Shown here in pieces: positions 48,231 through 56,720 of a stretch of 64,000 bases of DNA. Every line of letters begins with the position of its first letter. Within the stretch, counting starts at the first letter, position 1. The notes under the pieces were generated by a model. The model did no database searches and was not told where the DNA came from. It was given only the letters and a program-made list of their open reading frames with translations. The translations under genes and the position numbers were made by a program. Source of the DNA: Panulirus ornatus (Eukaryota; Arthropoda; Malacostraca; Decapoda; Palinuridae); the NCBI RefSeq assembly GCF_036320965.1, contig NC_092226.1:24366502-24430501 (forward strand), given 5' to 3'.

Positions 48231-48838
48231 TCAACCCCGGTATGCCACATCGATCCAATTCACTCTATTTCTTGCCCTCCTTTCACCCTCCTGCATGTTC
48301 AGGCCCCGATCACACAAAATCTTTTTCACTCCATCTTTCCACCTCCAATTTGGTCTCCCACTTCTCCTCGTTCCCTCCACCTCCGACACATATATCCTCT
48401 TGGTCAATCTTTCCTCACTCATTCTCTCCATGTGCCCAAACCATTTCAAAACGCCCTCTTCTGCTCTCTCAACCACGCTCTTTTTATTTCCACACATCTC
48501 TCTTACCCTTACGTTACTTACTCGATCAAACCACCTCACACCACACATTGTCCTCAAACATCTCATTTCCAGCACATCCATCCTCCTGCGCACAACTCTA
48601 TCCATAGCCCACGCCTCGCAACCATACAACATTGTTGGAACCACTATTCCTTCAAACATACCCATTTTTGCTTTCCGAGATAATATTCTCGACTTCCACA
48701 CATTCTTCAAGGCTCCCAAAATTTTCGCCCCCTCCCCCACCCTATGATCCACTTCCGCTTCCATGGTTCCATCCGCTGCCAGATCCACTCCCAGATATCT
48801 AAAACCCTTTACTTCCTCCAGTTTTTCTCCATTCAAAC
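48231..48838 (-). pseudogene. C-terminal part of R9 ORF, downstream of the frameshift
   Basis: The frame resumes at FNGEKLEEVKGFRYLGVDL and runs about 200 codons, with YGCEAWAMD, WFGHMERM and SGRPNWRWKDG, to a TGA after VNWIDVAYRG. Apart from the single upstream deletion, R9 is intact from the VPLYKG motif to the stop, so the frameshift is a recent event or a sequencing error. Confidence 0.75.
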
Positions 48839-49581
48839 TTACCTCCTATTGACTTGACCCTCAACCCTACTGTACCTAATTACCTTGCTCTTATTCACAT
48901 TTACTCTTAACTTTCTTCTTTCACACACTTTACCAAACTCAGTCACCAGCTTCTGCAGTTTCTCATATGAATCAGCCACCAGCGCTGTATCATCAGCGAA
49001 CAACAACTGACTCACTTCCCAAGCTCTCTCATCCACAACAGACTTCATACTTGCCCCTCTTTCCAAAACTCTTGCATTCACCTCCCTAACAACCCCATCC
49101 ATAAACAAATTAAACAACCATGGAGACATCACACACCCCTGCCGCAAACCTACATTCACTAAGAACCAATCACTTTCCGCTCTTCCTACACGTACACATG
49201 CCTTACATCCTCGATAAAAACTTTTCACTGCTTCTAACAACTTGCCTCCCACACCATACATTCTTAATACCTTCCACAGAGCATCTCTATCAACTCTATC
49301 ATATGCCTTCTCCAGATCCATAAATGCTACATACAAATCCATTTGCTTTTCTAAGTATTTCTCACATACATTCTTCAAAGCAAACACCTGATCCACACAT
49401 CCTCTACCACTTCTGAAACCACACTGCTCTTCCCCAATCTGATGCTCTGTACATGCCTTCACCCTCTCAATCAATACCCTCCCATATAATTTACCAGGAA
49501 TACTCAACAAACTTATACCTCTGTAATTTGAGCACTCGCTCTTATCCCCTTTGCCTTTGTACAATGGCACCATGCACGCAT
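48839..49581 (-). pseudogene. Reverse transcriptase palm of R9, upstream of a frameshift
   Basis: The minus-strand frame runs from the TA junction through VPLYKGKGDKSECSNYRGIS, SIPGKLYGRVLIERV, EEQCGFRSGRGCVDQ, YVAFMDLEKAYDRVDRDAL, LRQGCVMSPWLFNLFMDG and the catalytic LLFADDTALVADS (FADD codons 48989-49000). It then stops at 48839 after VEGQVNRR. Compared with R10 and R13, one G has been lost in the gggaggtaag equivalent near 48846, which shifts the frame. A predicted frame extending upstream into Tyr-Ile repeats, Lys repeats and the 3' UTR of R10 is not genuine. Confidence 0.8.
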
Positions 49582-49588
49582 ATATATG

Positions 49589-49636
<48 letters not shown>
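49580..49636. repeat. (TA)n between R9 and R10
   Basis: TA tract of about 57 bp with two TATG interruptions at its left end. It serves as the R9 5' flank and the R10 3' flank. Confidence 0.96.
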
Positions 49637-49652
<16 letters not shown>

Positions 49653-50882
49653 ATACTTTGTCGCTGTCTCCCGCGTTTGCGAGGTAGCGCAAGGAAACAG
49701 ACGAAAGAAATGGCCCAACCCCCCCCCCCCATACACATGTACATACACACGTCCACACACGCAAATATACATACCTACACAGCTTTCCATGGTTTACCCC
49801 AGACGCTTCACATGCCTTGATTCAATCCACTGACAGCACGTCAACCCCTGTATACCACATCGCTCCAATTCACTCTATTCCTTGCCCTCCTTTCACCCTC
49901 CTGCATGTTCAGGCCCCGATCACACAAAGTCTTTTTCACTCCATCTTTCCACCTCCAATTTGGTCTCCCTCTTCTCCTCGTTCCCTCCACCTCCGACACA
50001 TATATCCTCTTGGTCAGTCTTTCCTCACTCATTCTCTCCATGTGCCCAAACCATTTCAAAACACCCTCTTCTGCTCTCTCAACCACGCTCTTTTTATTTC
50101 CACACATCTCTCTTACCCTTACGTTACTTACTCGATCAAACCACCTCACACCACACATTTTCCTCAAACATCTCATTTCCAGCACATCCATCCTCCTGCG
50201 CACATCTCTATCCATAGCCCACGCCTCGCAACCATACAACATTGTTGGAACCACTATTCCTTCAAACATACCCATTTTTGCTTTCCGAGATAATGTTCTC
50301 GACTTCCACACATTTTTCAAGGCTCCCAAAATTTTCGCCCCCTCCCCCACCCTATGATCCACTTCCGCTTCCATGGTTCCATCCGCTGACAGATCCACTC
50401 CCAGATATCTAAAACACTTCACTTCCTCCAGTTTTTCTCCATTCAAACTCACCTCCCAATTGACTTTACCCTCACCCCTACTGTACCTAATAACCTTGCT
50501 CTTATTCACATTTACTCTTAACTTTCTTCTTCCACACACTTTACCAAACTCAGTCACCAGCTTCTGCAGTTTCTCACATGAATCAGCCACCAGCGCTGTA
50601 TCATCAGCGAACAACAACTGACTCACTTCCCAAGCTCTCTCATCCCCAACAGACTTCATACTTGCCCCTCTTTCCAGGACTCTTGCATTTACCTCCGTAA
50701 CAACCCCATCCATAAACAAATTAAACAACCATGGAGACATCACACACCCCTGCTGCAAACCTACATTCACTGAGAACCAATCACTTTCCTCTCTTCCTAC
50801 ACGTACACATGCCTTACATCCTCGATAAAAACTTTTCACTGCTTCTAACAACTTGCCTCCCACACCATATATTCTTAATACC
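49637..50882 (-). mobile_element. RTE-like LINE copy R10, 5'-truncated, young
   Basis: This 1.25-kb minus-strand insertion has T16 (poly(A)), a terminal hairpin at 49662-49689, a short-type UTR with a C11 run (49720-49730), and ORF sequence from LRIYGVGGKLL to the stop. The 5' truncation at cttaatacc joins directly to a D repeat (50883 on), with no TA at that end. Confidence 0.88.
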
Positions 50883-51001
50883 ACAGGTGTTCCTGGACTC
50901 CGCCTGCATGACGTTACATCTTGAGTAAAAGTCACTTTAGGTAAATCTGTATCATCATCAGTTGACGAAAAGGAGTACAGTCTCGTCAGGGAACCTCTCA
51001 C
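49841..51001 (-). CDS. Chimeric 386-codon ORF: D repeat fused to RT C-terminal half
   Basis: A minus-strand ATG at about 51001 opens a frame whose first 42 or so codons lie in the D repeat and flank (MRGSLTRLYSFSSTDDDT, then LPKVTFTQDVTSCRRSPGT). It passes without a stop into the R10 element at LRIYGVGGKLLEAVKSFYRG. It then includes LQQGCVMSPWLFNLFMDG, the catalytic LLFADDTALVADSCEK (FADD codons 50600-50611), FRYLGVDLSADG, YGCEAWAMD and GRPNWRWKDGVKK, ending at a TGA after VNWSDVVYRG. RT blocks upstream of the palm (KAAGLDG, YRGISLL, AFMDLEKAYD) are missing, so polymerase activity is unlikely. It is the longest genuinely TE-based frame in the window. Whether it is transcribed is unknown. Confidence 0.6.
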   Translation of the reverse strand: MRGSLTRLYSFSSTDDDTDLPKVTFTQDVTSCRRSPGTPVVLRIYGVGGKLLEAVKSFYRGCKACVRVGREESDWFSVNVGLQQGCVMSPWLFNLFMDGVVTEVNARVLERGASMKSVGDERAWEVSQLLFADDTALVADSCEKLQKLVTEFGKVCGRRKLRVNVNKSKVIRYSRGEGKVNWEVSLNGEKLEEVKCFRYLGVDLSADGTMEAEVDHRVGEGAKILGALKNVWKSRTLSRKAKMGMFEGIVVPTMLYGCEAWAMDRDVRRRMDVLEMRCLRKMCGVRWFDRVSNVRVREMCGNKKSVVERAEEGVLKWFGHMERMSEERLTKRIYVSEVEGTRRRGRPNWRWKDGVKKTLCDRGLNMQEGERRARNRVNWSDVVYRG

Positions 51002-51005
51002 TCCT
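50883..51005 (-). repeat. Dispersed repeat D (minus), interrupted by R10
   Basis: The reverse complement contains gagactgtactccttttcg, then tcaactgatgatgatacaga, ttacctaaagtgacttttac and gatgtaacgtcatgcaggcg. It shares block order with the copy at 9113-9215. Confidence 0.65.
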
Positions 51006-51384
51006 CGTTACTGATTGCAGCGCAGCTATGAGGCTGTGGGGGCCCCATAAAAGGCGTCTTGGGGTTGTATAATAACAATGATAAAAGCTCACATTTACAC
51101 ATTTTACGACTAAAGCAGTATGCAAATGAAGGCAGCGAGCGGTGAGGAGGGTATAAGGAAGTATGGCAAGTGCGCCGTTTTGACCCGACTCGTTCCCGGT
51201 CTTGCCTTGGGTCAGGGAAAAGGTGAAAGGTCACCTCTCTGGATGCTGAACATCAGCTGTGCTCAGCTGTAGTGGGAATTTAGCTTGATTTGATTTTTTT
51301 TTCTTTCAGATCTTAACATTTCGGACATGAGACTTCTTCAGCTCTCATGATTATACAGACATGAATATCGGTTGGTCATCATGG
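51006..51384. other. No gene recognised
   Basis: Unique-looking flank of the D repeat. A weak TTGTATAATAAC word at 51065 may be the trinucleotide tract seen beside other D copies. Confidence 0.35.
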
Positions 51385-51542
51385 GTACTGACGAGAGACA
51401 TGTTCACCCGGTTTATGTACTGACGTGAGATATGTTCAGCCAATTTATGTAATGACGAGAGATATGTTCACCCGGTTTATGTACTGACGTGATACGTTCA
51501 GCCAGTTTATGTACTGACGTGAGACATGTTCAGCCATCCTGG
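51385..51542. repeat. 32-bp tandem repeat, 5 units
   Basis: Units begin gtactgacgagagacatgtt then cacccggtttat. They start at 51385, 51417, 51449, 51481 (shortened by 2 bp) and 51511. Alternate units carry gtgaga/cagcc against gagaga/caccc, so an AB dimer may have been the amplified unit. Confidence 0.9.
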
Positions 51543-51754
51543 GTGTAGACATAATACGTGTTGCGCAGTTACCTAGGGTAATAAGGCAAGGAGAGTCCGG
51601 TTTTGATGGAAAATGCCTCCTTCGTGCAGCCCACTTCAGAGGTGTGTTTTGTCTGTAATAGGGCTTAGCAAGGCACTGAATCCACTTTGATACCTTTCCC
51701 CAGAGCCCCTGTGATATCTGATACCAATGAGGCTAATGTTTCGTCCAAGCTTTA

Positions 51755-52047
51755 ACCCCGCGCGCGTGCGAGGTAGCGTTAGGAAAAGACAACAAAGGCC
51801 ACATTCGTTCACACTCAGTCTCTAGCTGTCATGTGTAATGCACCGAATCCATAGCTCCCTTTCCATATCCAGGCCCACAAAACTTTCCATGGTTTACCCC
51901 AGACGCTTCACTTGCCCTGATTCAATCCATTGACAGCACGTCGACCCCGGTATACCACATCGTTGCGCGCCTTTCACCCTCCTGTATGTTCAGGCCCCGA
52001 TCGCTCAAAATCTTTTTCAATCTATCCTTCCACCTCCAATTTAGCCT
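51755..52047 (-). mobile_element. RTE-like LINE fragment R11 (3' UTR and C-terminus)
   Basis: On plus it begins at gtgcgaggtagcgttaggaa, the second, internal gcgaggtagcg of the long-type UTR. It continues through acaacaaaggccacattcg and gctccctttccatatccagg into the last 50 or so codons, and ends at ccacctccaatttag. The terminal hairpin and tail are missing and the coding part is damaged. Confidence 0.75.
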
Positions 52048-52049
52048 TG

Positions 52050-52774
52050 ATATATATATCTCGTTAAAAACATGGTTTTGATTAGGGCATTGATTTGCCT
52101 CTGCCATCTCGGAAATAAAGAAAAATTAAGTTGAACATTTCGATGTCAGTGTTGGGAGGCTCAGGATAAGGAGAGAGAAATGGTTTGTTGGGTGTATCTT
52201 GTCTGTTGCCTGAGAATTCGGCCTGATGGTATAGGTGTACTTGATCTCCGCTTCTTAAATTCATGCTGGACCCTTTCTGTGCACGCGCACACATTCATTT
52301 ACACACATTCACATCCATAGACACACATTAAAGTACTTGCGTATATGTGACTCGCGTATAAATTCTCTATTCCTTTAAAAAAACACACACATATACATAT
52401 ATGCACATGTGACAGCAGCCCTTATACACCAAGGGGAAAAATAAGACATATCTCGTTAAAAAAAGAGAGAGTATCATTACGCGACCGTGGGTACACTTAG
52501 AGGGGGTAATTAGCTTATAATTTCTCCGTCAGTGTGCTAGCGAACGAGTACAGCGCCGCTGTCGAATGTCAAGGCGCCACACAGCGCTCGACTAGTAAAA
52601 AGACATATATATTACCGGCCGAGATCTTCGGCAGCCATTAGCGCCCGAGCTGGCCTTGTTGAGGCAGCATAATTGTATATTTTCCAGCGTGTTGGGGAGG
52701 CCTGAAGGCTTCCTCCACCGCTGCCTGTGCCGGAGCCCACCTACCTGTGTGGCCGGCCACGGCTCCCACCCACC
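52050..52774. other. No gene recognised
   Basis: Unique-looking, with CA-rich words near 52280-52400. Nothing was recognised. Confidence 0.4.
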
Positions 52775-53060
52775 CATGGAATACTATGCCACCCACGGAA
52801 TACTGCCAACGCTACATCCACGGAACGCTGCCGACCACACAGAGAAGCCAATCGCAGCACAAAGGCAATCATAGCAAAATGCCACTCATAGCACACTCGT
52901 TGAAAAAGTACACTGCCGCTCACAGTACACTGCCACTTGCGTCACACCATTCCTACAGTACACTATCACAGCACTGCTACTTGCACAACGCTACTTGCAC
53001 ATCACACTGCCACCCCTAGCACTCTGTTGCATATAATACACTCTAACACAGTACACTGAA
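52775..53060. repeat. Degenerate ~17-bp minisatellite
   Basis: Units resemble actcatagcacactgcc. Examples are cccacggaatactgcca, aatcatagcaaaatgcc, gctcacagtacactgcc and acttgcacatcacactgcc. About 15 units of 14-20 bp. It directly precedes a CR1-like relic. Confidence 0.65.
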
Positions 53061-53074
53061 CTTGCATATTAGGC

Positions 53075-53610
53075 ATTTATTTGGAAAACAGAGCAAATGT
53101 GGTGCCTGTCTGTAAAAAGACTACTGTGGATTTGCCCTGAACTACAGGTTGGTCTCTCTGACAAGGTTGTCTGTAAAAAAAATAATCGGAAGCTAAACGA
53201 AGGATTTCTTGTAAAGGAAGAATTACCAGAGTGTCACACATCAGTTTTAGGGGAAAGAAACCATGCATAACAATATTAAACTCTTATGGGAGAGTTTTAG
53301 ACAAAAGAGAAAGGTGTGTGGACTGTGTGTTCTTGAATTGCCAAAAGACTTTCTCCAAATGGCGCGTCACAAGGTTCGGTCCTGTGATCATCGCTCCTCT
53401 TGATCTTTGTAATTGATTTGCCAGAAGGACTGCACTCGTACCTGAATCGATTGAGGGAAGTAAAGAAATATAAGGATTGCCTCAGCTTAGAGGAGACATA
53501 GACGAACTCATGTTGGTTGGATACGTTGTTGTTAAATTTCAACTTGAGTGAATGTAAAGTAATGAGGATGGGACACAATGAAAGAAGGCCTACGTATGTG
53601 TCTTGACATC
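53075..53610 (+). mobile_element. CR1/Jockey-like LINE relic, RT part
   Basis: Following the plus strand through frame breaks gives an LxxVSLxxKVVCK-like block (about 53140-53170), EGFLVKEELPE, then EKGVDCVFLNCQKTFSK near 53310-53355 (the A-motif DCVFLDFxKAFD of CR1 RTs, with both catalytic-region Asp changed or shifted), a VLGPVLF-like remnant at 53380-53410, and QLRGDIDELM plus KVMRMGHNE at 53480-53585. The order and spacing fit a CR1-type RT with a large internal deletion. It is clearly inactive. Confidence 0.55.
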
Positions 53611-53619
53611 CATAGACTG

Positions 53620-54300
53620 ATCAAACAGCCATGGCAACAACGCATACCCCTTACGTAGACCCTACCTTCGCTTGGAAACACTCACTCTCTTCAATTTCTA
53701 CTCTAAGACACGACTCGCTCTCTCGATTAAAACTCCTCGCTACTTCCAGTAACTTTCTTCCCACACCATATACTCGTTGCATTTTCAACAAGGCATCTCT
53801 ACTGACACTTATCATGGGATTTCTCTGTAAATGTCATATACATATCTTCTTTTTCTATTTCCATAAAGATTCCCCAAAGCAGATATATGATTTACACGTC
53901 CTTTATCAATCCTAGAAACACTTTCCTACTCCCATATCTCATGCTTTGTCCATGTCGCCAACCCCTCAATCACCTCCTCCAGTTGCAACTTGCCGAAAGT
54001 TATATTCAACCTATCTATGGAAGTACAATTCCAGCATTGATTTCCGTGCCTCTTTACTTCCTACGATATTACTGTACAGGCATTCCGCTCTCCTCGGGCG
54101 CCTTACCTTGAATTGTAACTAAACAGTCGACAACAATGTCACCTTTTTTTTTTTTTTCTTTTTGAGAAATTCGGTTGCAATTCTCTCCAGTCCACTTACC
54201 TTGCCATTCTCCATCTTACGCAAGGTTTTTCCCATCTCTTGTCTTTTCATCAAATCATTCGCCATGACTCTCGCTTTGTATACCTCCACATCCCAAACAC
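53620..54300 (-). mobile_element. Divergent RTE-like LINE copy R12
   Basis: The minus strand shows GKTLRKMENGKVSGLERIATEF (compare KALRKMKAGKAAGLDGIAVEF in R1) near 54170-54240. Further along, DALLKMQRVYGVGRKLLEVARSF, RESESCLRVEIEESECF and GSTxGVCV appear at 53640-53800. It is much more diverged from the young R copies than they are from each other, and the frame is broken many times. It separates two CR1-like relics. Confidence 0.6.
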
Positions 54301-54479
54301 CTTATATTTGCCCTATCACCTAACACCTTCATTGGTTCTTCGGAACAGCCAGCCACTCCATCTCTTCTTCACCTCTTCCGTGCCTATTACCACTTCCCCA
54401 TTTGCTCCTCCATTGATGCCCCAATATATAAAGCGCAAAATGTTTCGCATTTTGAACATCCATTGAAATGACAGCTTTC

Positions 54480-54800
54480 AGTACTACAATCTTTATACTA
54501 CAGTGAAGAATAATCGTAGAATTGTATTCCACATGTTTGATCCACTGCATTGACTCACTGCTGTGACCCAAATAGTAAAGACAACTGTTACTTTGTCTAA
54601 CATTCCGAATGTAGTCTTTCAAGGCTCGAAGGGTTTGAAGGTTGCTGGCACACATCCTCTCCTTCAAGCACAACCGAAAGAAATGAAGGTAGAGGCAAGT
54701 TATTGAGGGACACGTTCTGTCATCATTATCTAACCAGTTTGGGCCAGTGAAGCTATGCCGTCCAATACCACACCATACATTGACCTTTTCAACACTGATA
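54480..54800 (-). pseudogene. Possible DDE-transposase fragment
   Basis: The minus-strand frame contains EKVNVWCGIGRHSFTGPNWL, then YLHFFRLCLKERMCASNLQT and LRALKDYIRNVRQ. The VNVWCGI..GP and ..L..Y.SNPQTL.ALK.NIR words are typical of the C-terminal half of insect and crustacean transposases with a DDE domain (Tc1/mariner-like or similar). The catalytic WPP(R/N)SPDLNP block is not present and no terminal inverted repeats were found. The identification is tentative; without the catalytic block this would be a dead fragment. Confidence 0.35.
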
Positions 54801-55540
54801 TATTTGTAGGTGATGCAAAGGTCATAAGGGAAGTGATGAGCAAGCAGGAGTGCATATACCAAGGTAACTTAAGTTTGGAGAATTGGTATTGTCAAGGGAA
54901 TTCCTCTCGGGCAAATGTAAGTAATGAAGATGGGATGAGGTAATAGGAGACCTCAATTTTTTTATTATGTAACAGGAAATAAGCTTCAGGATTCTATGTG
55001 AGAGGGACCTTGGAGTTAACATCATCCCTAAATTGTCTCCAGTCTCACTTTTTGAGAATAATTGGAGGCAAACTTTTTTTGGGCAAATGTCAAAATAGCT
55101 CTTATATATTTGGGCAAGGAATTATTTCGCAATTTTCAAAGAGCACAAAGAGCCAACAGAGAAGGTCCAGAAGAAGGCAGCAAAGAAGGTACCAGAGTTT
55201 AGAGAGGGAAGGACTAGAGGCTTTAAATTTGTATACCTTAAAGGACGGAAGAGTGAAGGGTGATCTGATCACAACCTTTCACGTGTCTAAAACATCGATA
55301 AGAGTTGTAGGGACAAAGCAATCAGAGAACGTAACGTGAAATTAAGCAAGAAACTTGCTAAGAAGTATGTAAAGAAATACATTTATGGTATAAGAGTGCT
55401 GGATGAATGGGATATGACTGACGACATCGTTATTATAGACACGATACCTGGATTTAATAAGTGGCATAGAAACAGAATATTCAAGAGTTGGGGCCTCACG
55501 AGAGTGAAACTTTCTCCCCTTATACTATGTACAAATGGGT
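54760..55540 (+). mobile_element. CR1-like LINE relic, C-terminal part
   Basis: The plus strand reads GDAKVIREVMSKQE (from 54808), WERDLGVNIIPKL, then EKVQKKAAKKVPEF (about 55160), LEALNLYTLKDGRVKGDLITTF (55217-55280), RERNVKLSKKLAKKYVKKY and DTIPGFNKWHRN. These match the characteristic CR1 carboxy-terminal series (ERDLGV, LERVQRRATK.V, RL..L.LYSL..RR.RGDLI..F, fixed distance to the end). Frameshifts occur at least three times. This part overlaps in protein position with the relic at 53075-53610, so they are two insertions and not one. Confidence 0.65.
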
Positions 55541-55559
55541 AATTACCCATAGATACTAG

Positions 55560-56720
55560 AGTATTCGTTAATCAGCATCCACTAATCACCCATCCACATC
55601 TTTTGCTCCCAGCAACCATTAACCCACGACGCACAGCTCACCCTACCAACCCAACTACAAGTTTTCCTGCCACTCAACCATAGCTCCTCCCATCATGTAC
55701 CCACGGCTCCTCCTACCACGCAACTGCATTTCCTCCCACGAGTCACTGACCAGCGTTGACCTACGTTCTTCCCAGCACAGACCTTCAACCCCCTACCAAC
55801 TAGCGCCATCTACGGCCCTTCGTAAGAGCCCCATCGATTCCTCTTCCAGTATCCGCCGACTGCCTCTCCCATCATCCACCAGTAACCCTTCATGTAAACC
55901 AACCATAATCTTCATCAGAGGCCACCTCCAGCCCCTCGCCATTGTCAGTTACATTACTTTTTAACAACTCGACAACCTTCCTAACGCATTCGCCCTCTGT
56001 CTGCTTCCAGGTCAGCTACAGGTACTTCCACCGGCCGCTTACAGGTGTCCTCAGCAGCTTTTTTTTTTCTTTTTTTTACACCCTCTGCAGCCACATTCAT
56101 CCCTCCCAGCACGCAGCTACGGGCTCTCATGTCACCCACATATTTATTCTTCTAATGGATGCTTACATCTCCCATCAGGAGCTACTAACTGGGATCAGTA
56201 GCACTAACAAGTTTCCCCAGTATCCTCTTACCTGCCCTCCCAGTAGACACTTAAGTGTCTCGCAACACCCACCTACAGACTCTTTCAACTGCCACTTCCT
56301 TTCCACACCGGCCATCCGTTACAGGCCAACATTACAGCCACATACAGACCTTCGTAAGAACTTTATGCAGGATCTCCCACAAATCGCCTGCAGGTTCTTG
56401 CTGCAAGCAACTGTGGGTCCTCCGAGCAGCTGCTATAGGCATTCCTTACGGCCATATACAGACCCTCCCAATAGCCTCCTGTATAGTCTAGGTAAGAGCT
56501 TCCAGGCTTCATCATCAACCAGGTACAGATACTCTCACCAACCAACAGTAAACTCTTCCAGCGTCCCATCATGCATATACAGAAGCATCCAGCTGCCCGC
56601 TCTCGGAGGCCACAGATTGCTAATTTCAAGAAACCACTTGCAGGGTTTCTTAGCGACCACTTCCAGCCCTCTAGCGCCAACTACTTACTTCATCTTCTCG
56701 GAAGACACTAAAGGAGCCAC
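55560..56720. repeat. C-rich degenerate tandem region
   Basis: Words such as cagctacaggtacttcca, gccgcttacaggtg, gccatatacagaccctcc, aaccaggtacagatactc and cttacatctcccatcag recur at roughly 30-bp steps. A 317-codon plus-strand frame (55942-56895) spans it, but its Ser/Pro/Thr/His-rich product has no domain and reflects C-rich, stop-poor DNA. Confidence 0.4.

Larger units (their letters stand above)
48041..49581 (-). mobile_element. RTE-like LINE copy R9, 5'-truncated, young
   Basis: This 1.54-kb minus-strand insertion has poly(A) (T12 on plus), a terminal hairpin at 48055-48082, a short-type 3' UTR, and RT coding sequence up to the codons for ACMVPLYKG. The 5' end atgcacgca runs into tatatatgtatgtatata, and the element's own next bases would begin with T, so there is A/T microhomology. 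A second copy, R10, follows after only about 55 bp of TA, giving a head-to-tail pair. Confidence 0.9.
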
